DNA of 64,000 bases from Bacillota bacterium. Lineage in GTDB: Bacteria > Bacillota > Bacilli > Paenibacillales > Paenibacillaceae. This document shows, piece after piece, positions 15,770-24,448 of this stretch. The stretch lies in contig JAEWJS010000132.1 in assembly GCA_023386495.1 (NCBI GenBank), positions 62,001 through 126,000 of the forward strand, given 5' to 3'. Each line of letters opens with the position of its first letter. Position 1 is the first letter of the stretch. The notes beneath the pieces are model-generated. The model was not told the DNA's origin. It ran no database searches and was given only the letters and a program-made list of their open reading frames with translations. Position numbers and translations under genes: made by a program.

Positions 15770-16876
15770 TTACCCACTATCCTCCCCTTGTTCATCTTTC
15801 TTATTCGGTTCTTGCACAGGCGCGGAGAGGTATCGCTGCTTCATGGCGCTCACTTCCTTCAATCCGATGCTGATGACGGCCAATGCAATGGTCCAGGAAA
15901 CCGCGGTATTCAGCAAGTAGCTAAAAGGGAATAGCGTGCCGGACAGCGGCGAGTTCCAGATGGCGTGCAGGGCGGATACGATCAGGAAGATCCGTACGAA
16001 CCGGCCGTCCTTCAACATCGACCATTCCCACTTCTTATGCCCCTTGACCATGCAGATGGCCGCCCCCGATAGAGCCGCCCATACGATATGGCCACCTGGC
16101 GCAAGCAGCCCCCGAAGAAAAATGTTGGAGAACATCGCGTTCATGTCCTGCAAGCCGATCCGAAGCGCATAGCCGGCTGACTCAAAGGCGGCAAATCCCG
16201 CGCCTACGGCCGCACCGACCAACAGACCGTTCAGGATATAAGGGTACTTCTGCTTGCGAAGACAGAACAAGACGGCCAATACCTTGGCTGCTTCCTCAAT
16301 GAGTCCGATGAAAATGATGTTCTGGCCCAGCATGCCAAGCGTATCGAAAAACAGCAGCGCAATGAGCAAAGAAAGCATCCCGCCCAGCAGCACATAGTAA
16401 GCGACGCGATAGATCGGGATGTTCTGCAGGGCGTTAATCTCCCAGAAGAAGATGAGTACCGACACAGGCATCAGGAACGATCCGACGATAATGAGACCGG
16501 GGAGCAAATTCAGGTTCTCGAAATAACCGAATCCGACATAGAAGCCGGCATAGACGATCGCGACAATGACGAATATGCGCATAAACAGCCAAGGCTTCGG
16601 CCAAGTATCGATTAATTCGTCCATCGAAGGCGTGGTCTGGCTCGTTCCCGTAATGAACAGCTTCTCAAGATCCTCCTCCGTGTGCTTCTTGAACGTCTCC
16701 GCGAACAGGTCGCGAAGACGGATGTCGACCGGTTCCTTGAAGCCCGCTGCCTTATGAATGGTGTCCGAGAAGTTGCGCAGGATGCGGTTGTTGCCCTCGA
16801 CAGCTATGGAAGTGCCGCATTGCGGGCAGAAGCGTGTTTCCTTCGTAATGGAATGATTGCATGATGCACAGAGCAT
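15770..16876 (-). CDS. PrsW-type intramembrane metalloprotease with N-terminal zinc ribbon
   Basis: 368 residues. Residues 3-21 form a zinc ribbon (CASC and CPQC pairs). Residues 90-340 hold about eight membrane segments with the PrsW/CPBP-like motifs: EEAAK, then FAAFES two helices on, HIVWAALSG and ALHAIWN. In Bacillus subtilis PrsW cleaves the anti-sigma factor RsiW; the substrate here is unknown and no anti-sigma gene lies nearby. The zinc ribbon is an extra module compared with the ~220-residue B. subtilis protein. AAGGAGG stands 7 bases before the ATG, directly beside a 14-bp inverted repeat (16889-16934). Confidence 0.85.
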   Translation of the reverse strand: MLCASCNHSITKETRFCPQCGTSIAVEGNNRILRNFSDTIHKAAGFKEPVDIRLRDLFAETFKKHTEEDLEKLFITGTSQTTPSMDELIDTWPKPWLFMRIFVIVAIVYAGFYVGFGYFENLNLLPGLIIVGSFLMPVSVLIFFWEINALQNIPIYRVAYYVLLGGMLSLLIALLFFDTLGMLGQNIIFIGLIEEAAKVLAVLFCLRKQKYPYILNGLLVGAAVGAGFAAFESAGYALRIGLQDMNAMFSNIFLRGLLAPGGHIVWAALSGAAICMVKGHKKWEWSMLKDGRFVRIFLIVSALHAIWNSPLSGTLFPFSYLLNTAVSWTIALAVISIGLKEVSAMKQRYLSAPVQEPNKKDEQGEDSG

Positions 16877-16888
16877 GGTTCGGCCTCC

Positions 16889-16934
16889 TTAGAACGATGA
16901 ATAGACGCAGCGTTCTTCGTTCATCGTTCTAAGC
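16889..16934 (-). promoter_or_regulatory. Inverted repeat abutting the prsW-type ribosome site
   Basis: Perfect arms CTTAGAACGATGAA (16889-16902) and TTCATCGTTCTAAG (16921-16934), 18-base loop. The inner arm overlaps the minus-strand AAGGAGG, so it can act as an operator or as an RNA hairpin masking the ribosome site. Confidence 0.5.
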
Positions 16935-16995
16935 TATTCGCCTTCTGCCGAAGACATTCGAATTTCAGTGACGGCCTATTCTTTCATAATTCTTT

Positions 16996-17007
16996 CAGAG
17001 CGCTCTG
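16996..17007. promoter_or_regulatory. 12-base palindrome upstream of the SLH gene
   Basis: CAGAGCGCTCTG, perfect palindrome 51 bases before the SLH protein start; possible operator. Confidence 0.3.
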
Positions 17008-17057
17008 TTACGATGGAAGGAAATTCCGATGGGGATAGTCTAGGAGGATCGTGCAGC

Positions 17058-19907
17058 ATGAGACAAGCAATGGCAATTGCGATGGCCGTACTACTATGCA
17101 TAGGGACATGGATGGGTGCGTACCCAAAGGTGGTACATGCAGCACCCTATGTATTTACAGATGGAGACGGAACGCCGGCAGACCCGTATGTGGTGATGAC
17201 GGCCGAGGATCTGGATCATGTAAGGGATGATCTCGGAGCAAGCTACCGGCTGGGGGCGGATATCGATCTGTCCTCGTACGTGAACTGGGTTCCGATTGGC
17301 TCGGACCCCATTAGCAATGCATTCACTGGGCGCTTTGACGGCGGCCATCATACGATTCGCGGGCTGAAGATCATATCTTCAGATGTTTTCATTGGATTGT
17401 TCGGCGTTGCAAGCGACGCGTCAGGCGGATACATAAGAAATGTGCGACTGATAGATGTGGACATTATGGTCGGCGCCGGCAACTCCCAGGCTGGCGGTCT
17501 GATTGGCGCCGCTGCAGCACCGGTTGAAGGCGTCTCGGTGAGAGGCGTTATCCGAGGCATAGGGTCAGCGATGGGCGGTTTAGCCGGGCAGGCCGTGAGA
17601 CCGGTTGCTGATAGCGAAGCGCATGTACGAATAGAGGGTGCGTTTGACCGGGCAGGTGGACTTATCGGCACCGTGACATCAGGCGGCAGCGTGGAACGCA
17701 GCTATGCGAATAGCGACGTGAATCTTACAGGCAGCGGAGAGGCAGGAGGGCTGGTCGGGCATTGGTCTGGGGGGCCGGATTTGGCGAATAGCTACGCGTT
17801 CGGAGACGTAACCAGCCAATCCGGGGCTGTTGGCGGGCTGGTGGGTGAGATTTTTCTTGATCTAGCCATTACCGACAGCTATGCAGCAGTCGATCTGACA
17901 ACCGGCGGCGGTCAGGTTGGCGGTCTGGTCGGGGACAGGTCTGGCCTCTTCCCGCTGCCTGAAGCGACAATTACGAGAAGCTATTGGAACACCGACGCCC
18001 ATGCTACAGCGGGTGTAACCGGCTGGATTGCAGATCGAAGCAGTGCAGTAGACCGGAATGATCTGAACACGTGGAGTACGTTCAGTGCTTGGGACAGTGC
18101 CGTATGGGGCATCCAGGAGGGAGCGGGCATGCCGTACTTGAAGGCATTCGCACCCGTGTTAAGGGTTCAACCGATTGCCGCTTCCTACGATACTGAGCCT
18201 GCCGATAACGTACTTGAGGTGTCCGGATCTGTGAGGGACGGAAGCATCGGCGAGCCGCTGACGGTACGTATGGAGATCCTCAACGCTAGCAGCGAGGTTG
18301 TGAGGGATTACGAAAGTAATCGGTCGGCTACAAGCAACGATGATACCTTCGACTGGGATACTACGATTGATAATCAGACCTTCCCGGAAGGTACTTATAC
18401 GCTGCGTATTACGGCGGCGGATACGGTTGCAGGGCAGGAACAGCAGCAGCTCTATACCTTCAACGTGGAAGATATCACGGCGCCTGCTGCACCGAACATC
18501 GCCGGCCCGACGGAAGGACAGAAGCTAGGACAATTGAAACCTGCGATCAGCGGTACAGCAGAAGCGGGCAGTACCGTGACCATCGTGCTGGATAGCTTGA
18601 ATGCGGGAACCGTAACGGCGGCAGGCGATGGTACCTGGTCATGGACGCCTTCCTCGGATTTAAGCGATGGCGCCCATACGGTGCGTGCGCGAACGACTGA
18701 CGGGGCAGGGAATGTAAGCGTCGATTCCGCCACGCGCTCCTTCTTGGTCGACACGACGCCGCCGGTGATCAGCCTGACTGGCGCGAACCCGATGCAGGTA
18801 ACCGCAGGCAGCACCTTCACGGACCCGGGAGCGACAGCCGTCGACGTGGTAGATGGGCCTATCGACCAATTGGCGATTACGGTGACCGGATCGGTGGACA
18901 CGAATACGGTCGGCAGCTATACGCTTACGTATCAGACGGTTGATGCCGCGGGGAATACTGCCAGTGCGACGAGGACAGTCGAGGTTGTGCCGGCACCGCC
19001 AAGCGTGAGTCCCGCACCGATCGCGGCGGCAAAGTCCGGCAATGCGGAGCTGGCGCAGCTCGTGCTGACAAGCGGCGGAACAACGCTGCCGTTATCGCCT
19101 GCATTCGCGCCGGGGACGACCGAATATAGCGCCGAAACCGCCGGCGAGCATGTCGAGCTGGCGTGGAAGGCGTCTGATTCGAATGCGATAGTGAAGTTGG
19201 TGAACGAGTCTGCGGACGCTGCGAATCGCATCGCGCTGGAAGCGGGAGTGAACCGCATTGAACTGACCGTTCAAGCGGAAGACGGCACGGTGAAGCGATA
19301 CATCGTGACAGTGACCCGCGTTCCAGCAGCAGAGAGCCCGGCTCAGGCTGTTGCATGTCCGTTCACGGACATCCAGGGCCACTGGGCAGAAGCGGATATA
19401 TGCGAAGCTGCAGAGCGGGGGATCGTGGAGGGCGTGGACAAGCATCGCTATGCACCCGACGCAGCCGTCACGCGAGCCGAATTCGCCGTGATGCTGCTGC
19501 GCACGCTGCAAGTGCCGATTGGGGAACAAGCAGCGGGCATCGCCTTCCGCGATGAGGCCAGCATTCCGCAGTGGGCATTGCCGGCCGTTCAAGCAGGGGC
19601 AACCGAGGGAATGCTGAACGGTTATCTGGATGGGACCTTCCGTCCGGAGATGACAATTATTCGGATCGAATTGGCGGCCATGCTGGCCAAAGCGATGAAA
19701 TGGGATACTAGCGGCAATGGCGATGCCGCACGATCCTTCGCCGATCAAGCCAGCATTCCCGAGTGGGCGCAATCGTACGTGGCGTCTGCCTTCGATGAGG
19801 GACTCATGCAAGGCCGGGACGGGGATCGATTCGTGCCGCGAGGCAAGACGACAAGAGCGGAAGCGGCCGTCGTGCTGCTGAGGCTGTGGAATACCCTCCA
19901 GCGTTAG
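17058..19907 (+). CDS. S-layer-anchored surface protein (GLUG repeats, Ig-like domains, three SLH domains)
   Basis: About 949 residues from ATG 17058, behind TAGGAGGATC; this start places a signal peptide at the N-terminus (MAIAMAVLLCIGTWMGA, cleavage near VHA-AP). Residues ~35-350 contain GLUG/filamentous-type repeats (GGLIGAA, GGLVGHW, GGLVGEI, GGLVGDR). Residues ~390-690 contain Ig-like domains, including a bacterial Ig type (TAPAAPNIAGPTEG) and an HYR-like copy (PPVISLTGANPM). A cadherin-like domain follows (LVLTSGGTTLPLSPAF). Three SLH domains end the protein (FTDIQGHWAEADI, FRDEASIPQWALPAV, FADQASIPEWAQSYV), which bind pyruvylated cell-wall polymer. It is followed by a histidine kinase and response regulator, an order partly repeated at 55.5-62.6 kb. 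Confidence 0.9.
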   Translation: MRQAMAIAMAVLLCIGTWMGAYPKVVHAAPYVFTDGDGTPADPYVVMTAEDLDHVRDDLGASYRLGADIDLSSYVNWVPIGSDPISNAFTGRFDGGHHTIRGLKIISSDVFIGLFGVASDASGGYIRNVRLIDVDIMVGAGNSQAGGLIGAAAAPVEGVSVRGVIRGIGSAMGGLAGQAVRPVADSEAHVRIEGAFDRAGGLIGTVTSGGSVERSYANSDVNLTGSGEAGGLVGHWSGGPDLANSYAFGDVTSQSGAVGGLVGEIFLDLAITDSYAAVDLTTGGGQVGGLVGDRSGLFPLPEATITRSYWNTDAHATAGVTGWIADRSSAVDRNDLNTWSTFSAWDSAVWGIQEGAGMPYLKAFAPVLRVQPIAASYDTEPADNVLEVSGSVRDGSIGEPLTVRMEILNASSEVVRDYESNRSATSNDDTFDWDTTIDNQTFPEGTYTLRITAADTVAGQEQQQLYTFNVEDITAPAAPNIAGPTEGQKLGQLKPAISGTAEAGSTVTIVLDSLNAGTVTAAGDGTWSWTPSSDLSDGAHTVRARTTDGAGNVSVDSATRSFLVDTTPPVISLTGANPMQVTAGSTFTDPGATAVDVVDGPIDQLAITVTGSVDTNTVGSYTLTYQTVDAAGNTASATRTVEVVPAPPSVSPAPIAAAKSGNAELAQLVLTSGGTTLPLSPAFAPGTTEYSAETAGEHVELAWKASDSNAIVKLVNESADAANRIALEAGVNRIELTVQAEDGTVKRYIVTVTRVPAAESPAQAVACPFTDIQGHWAEADICEAAERGIVEGVDKHRYAPDAAVTRAEFAVMLLRTLQVPIGEQAAGIAFRDEASIPQWALPAVQAGATEGMLNGYLDGTFRPEMTIIRIELAAMLAKAMKWDTSGNGDAARSFADQASIPEWAQSYVASAFDEGLMQGRDGDRFVPRGKTTRAEAAVVLLRLWNTLQR

Positions 19908-19911
19908 AACA

Positions 19912-19950
19912 AGCCGACTATTCCCGAACCACTGGGAATAGTCGGCTTTT
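19912..19950 (+). terminator. Terminator of the SLH gene
   Basis: AGCCGACTATTCCC (19912-19925) pairs perfectly with GGGAATAGTCGGCT (19934-19947), followed by TTT. Confidence 0.85.
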
Positions 19951-19963
19951 ATGTTTGATACAG

Positions 19964-20004
19964 ACAAGCGCGGTATGTTAACTTTAGGACATACTTCGCT
20001 TGTC
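19964..20004. promoter_or_regulatory. Long imperfect inverted repeat upstream of the histidine kinase
   Basis: GACAAGCGCGGTATGT pairs with ACATACTTCGCTTGTC with two mismatches. It sits between the SLH terminator and the kinase start, so it is an operator or second terminator candidate. Confidence 0.4.
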
Positions 20005-20047
20005 TTATTGCTGTCTCATCCTATGTCATACATAAGGGAACTGCCGC

Positions 20048-21787
20048 ATGAATACTGCTGTCGAGAATATTCTGATGATCGCGTCCGTCGTGCTGACGGG
20101 CATCATCTTCACCTTCGTGTACGGATTCAGAAGAGAGCGCGGCATACGCTATCTGCTCGGCGTGATTGCGTGCCGCATCATCTATTCCAGCAGCATCCTG
20201 CTGGAGAAGAATAGCGAGCTATTGCTTGATAAGCTATTCTTCCGCCATATGCAGAGCACGGCCTTGAATCTCATGATGCCGTTCGTGATTCTATTCGTCC
20301 TTCGCTTAATCGGGCGAGACACACTGAAGCCTCGATGGCAGGCGCTGCTGTTCGCGCTATTCGCGCTCTGGTCGCTGTTGTCGTGGTTCGACTCCGAGCT
20401 TCATATCATCTATCGCGCCATCGAGCTCGTGGACGGTCATCTCATGACGACGAAGTCCGCTTACTCCATCACGTTCAGCGTGATGTGCTACGGCATTGTG
20501 AGCGTGTGCGTGATTCTCTTATTCAAGTATATTCGAAGCATTCGTTACGACTTCAGCAAGCCGGGGATGTGGGTGCTGGCATTAAGCACGATTCCGCTCG
20601 TGCTGGAGATCGCCAAGCTTATGAATCCGACATGGGCAACCTGGCTGATCCCGTTATCGGTGTACTGCAGCTTCGCGGGCGCCTTGATGCTGGTCATCAT
20701 GCTGCGTATCAAATTTTTCTCGACCGTGCCGATTGCCCGGAATCTCGTGCTGGATGCGCTTCAGGAAGGCATAGTCATCGCGAATGCATCGGGGAAGGCC
20801 ATCGATCATAATCACCAGGCTTCCGATTGGTTCCAGGCGTCGGGCCATGCGGGGGTGGATGGCCGGAATATCGCGGAATTGTTGAAGCCATGGCCGGAAT
20901 GGCATCAGCTGTGCAGGTCGATGCAGCAGGGCAAGATCCAGATTGACCGCTGGCTGAATGGCGAACGATCGATCTACAGCGTAAATGTGTATCCGTTGCG
21001 AGTAGCTGGCAGGGATGGACAGGGCAGCATCTCGCTCATCGTGGATATTACGGAGAAAGAGAGGCATCTGGAACAGATTGCCCAGTTGAACCGAATGAAG
21101 GATCAGCTGTTCACGATCGTGTCGCACGATATTCGAAGCCCGCTTGCGATGCAATATCAACTCGTCGAATTGCTGGAGGAGGACAGAGGCCGTATGGAGC
21201 CCCAGCACCGGGAGCTCGTAGAGTCGCTCGGCAATCAGATTCGCGGCACGCTGGGCATGACGAATAACTTCATCGAGTGGTTCCGCAGCCAGCGGGAGGA
21301 TCTGTCCCTTCGACCGGAACGATTGGACCTGCACGAAGTCGTGGAGGATTGCTGCGAGATGCTGCGCATGCAGAGCGAGGCGAAGCAGCTCGAGGTGCAG
21401 AATCGGGTTACGGAGGGTACTCCCGTGTACGCCGACCGAGAGGCGCTCGGGCTAATCTTACGCAATCTGATATCCAACGCCATTAAATTCACGGGGTTGG
21501 GCGGGACGGTTCAAGTGGAGGCTCGACAGTCAGAGGGCGAAGTTACCGTTACCGTACGTGATAACGGGGTCGGCATGGCAGAGGAGCAAGCGCGTCAGCT
21601 ATTCGCCGGGGAGATGCTCCATTCCTCGATCGGCACTTCGGGGGAGAAAGGGACGGGACTTGGGCTGCTAGTCAGCCGGCAGTTCGTGGAACGAAGCGGC
21701 GGCGAACTGTGGGTGGAGAGCACGGCCGGACAAGGGAGCGCATTTCATTTTACCATCATCAGAAGCGAAGGAGCAGAGCAGGCATGA
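20048..21787 (+). CDS. Membrane histidine kinase with 7TM sensor and PAS domain (module 1)
   Basis: 579 residues. Seven hydrophobic segments fill residues ~5-235 (HisKA_7TM-like input). A PAS-like region follows (VLDALQEGIVIANASGKAIDHN), then HisKA with phospho-acceptor His360 in FTIVSHDIRSPL, and HATPase_c with N box LRNLISNAIKFT, G1 VRDNGVGM and GEKGTGLGLLVSR. It senses an unknown signal in or at the membrane and should phosphorylate the response regulator whose ATG overlaps its stop (ATGA). Close in plan to the kinase at 60861-62627. The upstream SLH protein is a possible extracellular partner. Confidence 0.9.
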   Translation: MNTAVENILMIASVVLTGIIFTFVYGFRRERGIRYLLGVIACRIIYSSSILLEKNSELLLDKLFFRHMQSTALNLMMPFVILFVLRLIGRDTLKPRWQALLFALFALWSLLSWFDSELHIIYRAIELVDGHLMTTKSAYSITFSVMCYGIVSVCVILLFKYIRSIRYDFSKPGMWVLALSTIPLVLEIAKLMNPTWATWLIPLSVYCSFAGALMLVIMLRIKFFSTVPIARNLVLDALQEGIVIANASGKAIDHNHQASDWFQASGHAGVDGRNIAELLKPWPEWHQLCRSMQQGKIQIDRWLNGERSIYSVNVYPLRVAGRDGQGSISLIVDITEKERHLEQIAQLNRMKDQLFTIVSHDIRSPLAMQYQLVELLEEDRGRMEPQHRELVESLGNQIRGTLGMTNNFIEWFRSQREDLSLRPERLDLHEVVEDCCEMLRMQSEAKQLEVQNRVTEGTPVYADREALGLILRNLISNAIKFTGLGGTVQVEARQSEGEVTVTVRDNGVGMAEEQARQLFAGEMLHSSIGTSGEKGTGLGLLVSRQFVERSGGELWVESTAGQGSAFHFTIIRSEGAEQA

Positions 21788-22902
21788 AAGTTCTAGTTGT
21801 CGACGATGAGCCCGCCATGCTGCTCGCCATGAAGCGATTGCTGTCCACGATCGAAGGGATCGAGCTCGCGGGTTGCTTCCAGAGCGCGGAGGCCGCGCTA
21901 GCATTCGTGCGGGAGAACGTAGTGCATCTTGCCTTCCTCGATATTCAGATTGGCGCGGATGATGGGCTAGAGCTAGCCCGCGGATTGCTGGCGCTGCGCG
22001 CTGACCTCGATATCGTATTCACCACCTCCCATACGGAATACGCGATCCACGCATACGATGTCTACCCGCTCGATTATATGGTGAAGCCGATCGCCAGAAC
22101 GCGCCTCGCCCGGACGATCGCCAAGGCGGCTGGCAGGCGGGGTTCCTGGTCTCCTGCTGCCGATGATGATGCTCCCGACCGTCTAATCGTGCAAGGACTG
22201 GGCTGCTTCGAGGTCAGGAGCAAGCAAGCGGGGGCCGTCCAATGGATATCCAGGAAAAGCACGGAGCTCTTCGCCTACTTGCTCGCGTCCAGGGGCCGGA
22301 GCGTGAGCAAGGCTCGGCTGCTGGAGGACTTGTTCCCGGATATGCCGCTGAAGAATGCGGAGACGTATCTTCATACGGCGGTCTATCAGCTTCGGAAGGC
22401 GTTGTCGCCGCACGGATGCAAGGAGATGGTCATATCCGCGCAAGAACAATACCGGGTCGATATGGATCTGGCGGATGTCGACTTCATCCGATTCGAGACG
22501 GACGTGCAAGCGATGACCGTCGTCGATCTAACGAACGAAGCGGCGGCGATTGCGCTGGAGAAGCAATACGCAGGCGATCTATTCGAGGGCAAGTCCTATG
22601 CGTGGGCGGCCATGGAGCACGAACGGCTGGCCATCTTGTACGATTCTTATGCCAAGCGCCTCGCAAGCTGGCTCTTGGCGATGAAGCGCTATCGCGAAGC
22701 GGCGCAGATCGCGAAGAAGCTGGTCAGGCGCAATGAGTTCGAAGAAGAGTCGACGATGCTGCTGCTGCGCCTATATGGCGAGACGGGGGATCGGCAGTCG
22801 CTCCGCAAGCATTATGAGCAGTATGCGCGCTTGCTGCAGCAAGAGCTGGGTCTGCAGCCATCCGCAGGATGTCGCCGACTCTATGAACAATATAGGGACT
22901 AG
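21784..22902 (+). CDS. Response regulator with REC, winged-helix and BTAD domains (module 1)
   Basis: 372 residues; ATG 21784 overlaps the kinase stop by four bases. REC domain has acidic pocket Asp7/Asp8, phospho-acceptor Asp53 in FLDIQIG and Lys in YMVKPI. A SARP-like winged helix follows (STELFAYLLASRGRSVSKARLLEDLF, VYQLRKALSPHG), then a BTAD bacterial transcriptional activation domain of helical repeats to the end. This is the SAPR-type regulator plan (COG3947). Fully parallel to the regulator at 55556-56689. The nitroreductase gene starts 12 bases later and may be in the same transcript. Target genes probably include the surface protein upstream. Confidence 0.9.
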   Translation: MKVLVVDDEPAMLLAMKRLLSTIEGIELAGCFQSAEAALAFVRENVVHLAFLDIQIGADDGLELARGLLALRADLDIVFTTSHTEYAIHAYDVYPLDYMVKPIARTRLARTIAKAAGRRGSWSPAADDDAPDRLIVQGLGCFEVRSKQAGAVQWISRKSTELFAYLLASRGRSVSKARLLEDLFPDMPLKNAETYLHTAVYQLRKALSPHGCKEMVISAQEQYRVDMDLADVDFIRFETDVQAMTVVDLTNEAAAIALEKQYAGDLFEGKSYAWAAMEHERLAILYDSYAKRLASWLLAMKRYREAAQIAKKLVRRNEFEEESTMLLLRLYGETGDRQSLRKHYEQYARLLQQELGLQPSAGCRRLYEQYRD

Positions 22903-22914
22903 AGGGGGATCACG

Positions 22915-23667
22915 ATGAACGAGACGATCAAGATCATGATGCAGCACCGTTCCGTTCGGCAGTTCCAGCCGACGCCGGTTGAGGACGACATGCTGGAGGC
23001 GATCGTGCTTGCGGCGCAGCGGGCATCGACTTCCAGCAATGTGCAGGCTTACAGCGTCATTGCCGTAAAGGATGCGGAGCTGAAGCGGGAGCTCGCCGAG
23101 GTGACGGGCAATCAGCGCAATGTGCTGGAATGCCCGATCTTCCTCGTGTGGTGCGCCGACCTGCACCGGAATCAGCTGGCCATAGAAGGGATAGGGTCTG
23201 AGATGGTGTCAGGCACGACGGAGAATTTGGTCGTTGCTTCCGTCGACGCGGCACTCGCGGCGCAGAATGCGGCCGTGGCGGCCGAATCGCTCGGGCTTGG
23301 CATCGTGTACGTGGGCGGCATCCGCAATGACTTGCGGCGAGTATCGCGGCTGCTCGGCCTGCCAAAGCTGGTGTTCCCGGTATTCGGGATGTGCGTCGGC
23401 TATCCCGCCCATGATCCGGGGCTGCGCCCGCGGCTTCCGCTCGAGGCGGTGCTGCACCGGGAAGCCTACGCGTCAGATGCAGAGGCCGCGGAGGCGATCC
23501 GGCAATACGATGCGGACATGCGCGAGTATTACGTGCAGCGGACCGGCGGGAAGCGGAGTACGACCTGGTCACAAGAGATGGCGGCCAAGTTCGAGCGCCC
23601 CGTGCGGGAGGATGTGCGCGATTACCTTGTGGAGCAAGGCTTCATGACGGATACCTGCAAGCCATGA
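22915..23667 (+). CDS. NfrA-type flavin/nitro reductase
   Basis: 250 residues, nitroreductase fold. RBS AGAGGGGGATC precedes ATG 22915. Seen: HRSVRQFQPTPV at residues ~12-23 (FMN phosphate binding), ASTSSNVQAYSVIAV, ESLGLGIVYVGGIRND (FMN-binding helix) and a C-terminal FERPVREDVRDYLVEQGF characteristic of NfrA/FRP oxygen-insensitive NADPH reductases. They reduce FMN, nitroaromatics or quinones with NADPH. The gene follows the BTAD regulator by 12 bases, so it may be under the same control, but any functional tie to the surface-layer module is unclear. Confidence 0.9.
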   Translation: MNETIKIMMQHRSVRQFQPTPVEDDMLEAIVLAAQRASTSSNVQAYSVIAVKDAELKRELAEVTGNQRNVLECPIFLVWCADLHRNQLAIEGIGSEMVSGTTENLVVASVDAALAAQNAAVAAESLGLGIVYVGGIRNDLRRVSRLLGLPKLVFPVFGMCVGYPAHDPGLRPRLPLEAVLHREAYASDAEAAEAIRQYDADMREYYVQRTGGKRSTTWSQEMAAKFERPVREDVRDYLVEQGFMTDTCKP

Positions 23668-23703
23668 AATTGCGATATGCGGTGAGAGGAGCGGATCGGA
23701 TCG

Positions 23704-24444
23704 ATGTATCGAGTCGCCATATGCGATGACGACGGGCAGCAGAGGGAACGGGTCAGGCGGATGCTGCTCGCCCTGTCGATGAAGGCCGAGATTGACTTCG
23801 ACGTTGCGGAGTTCGAAGCGGGTGAGCGCTTGATCGCGCATTATGCGGGAGGGGAGCCCCCATATGACATCCTGATTCTCGATATCGAGATGGGCGGCAT
23901 GGACGGCATTCAGACAGCGCGGAAGCTGAGGGAGATGAAGCGGCATCGCGAGCAGATCGTATTCTTGACGAGTTATGCCGAATACATGCTGGAGAGCTTC
24001 GATGTCGTGACGTTCCAATATCTCATTAAGCCGGTGGAACCGGAGATCTTCGAAGCGAAGCTGCTGAAGCTGTGCCGGTACTTCGAAGAGCGCGAGCAGG
24101 ATATTCTCATCATCAAGTCGGCGCACGAGGAGATCGTGCTGAGGCAAGAGGATATTATCGCCATCGAGGCGGCCAAGAGCTTGACGGTGAAGAGCAGGCT
24201 GCGATTCACGACGGTCGATGCCGTGCATGACGGTAAGGGTCTCATCTCCAGCTACGCAGAGGCGTTGAAGGATAGCAAATTCCTGCAGATCCATCGTTCG
24301 ATCCTCATCAATCTCCGTCACGTACACAAGTTCGCGGGCAGCACGGTCATCATGTCGAACGGGCTGGGGCTGCCGATCGGCCGGTCCAAGGTTAAGGAAG
24401 TGAAAGACGCGGTGACCAAGTTCATGGTCATGAAGGCGGATTGA
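23704..24444 (+). CDS. LytTR-type response regulator (AgrA/VirR-like)
   Basis: 246 residues; GAGAGGAG precedes ATG 23704. REC domain with acidic triad DDD at 8-10 and phospho-acceptor Asp60 in LILDIEMGGMDG; conserved Lys in YLIKPVEP. The C-terminal 105 residues are a LytTR DNA-binding domain (EDIIAIEAAKSLTVKSRLRF, FLQIHRSILINLRHVHKF). These regulators bind direct repeats upstream of exported peptide or cell-wall genes. The sensor follows four bases downstream. No agrB or agrD-like gene is visible nearby. Confidence 0.9.
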   Translation: MYRVAICDDDGQQRERVRRMLLALSMKAEIDFDVAEFEAGERLIAHYAGGEPPYDILILDIEMGGMDGIQTARKLREMKRHREQIVFLTSYAEYMLESFDVVTFQYLIKPVEPEIFEAKLLKLCRYFEEREQDILIIKSAHEEIVLRQEDIIAIEAAKSLTVKSRLRFTTVDAVHDGKGLISSYAEALKDSKFLQIHRSILINLRHVHKFAGSTVIMSNGLGLPIGRSKVKEVKDAVTKFMVMKAD

Positions 24445-24448
24445 GGCG

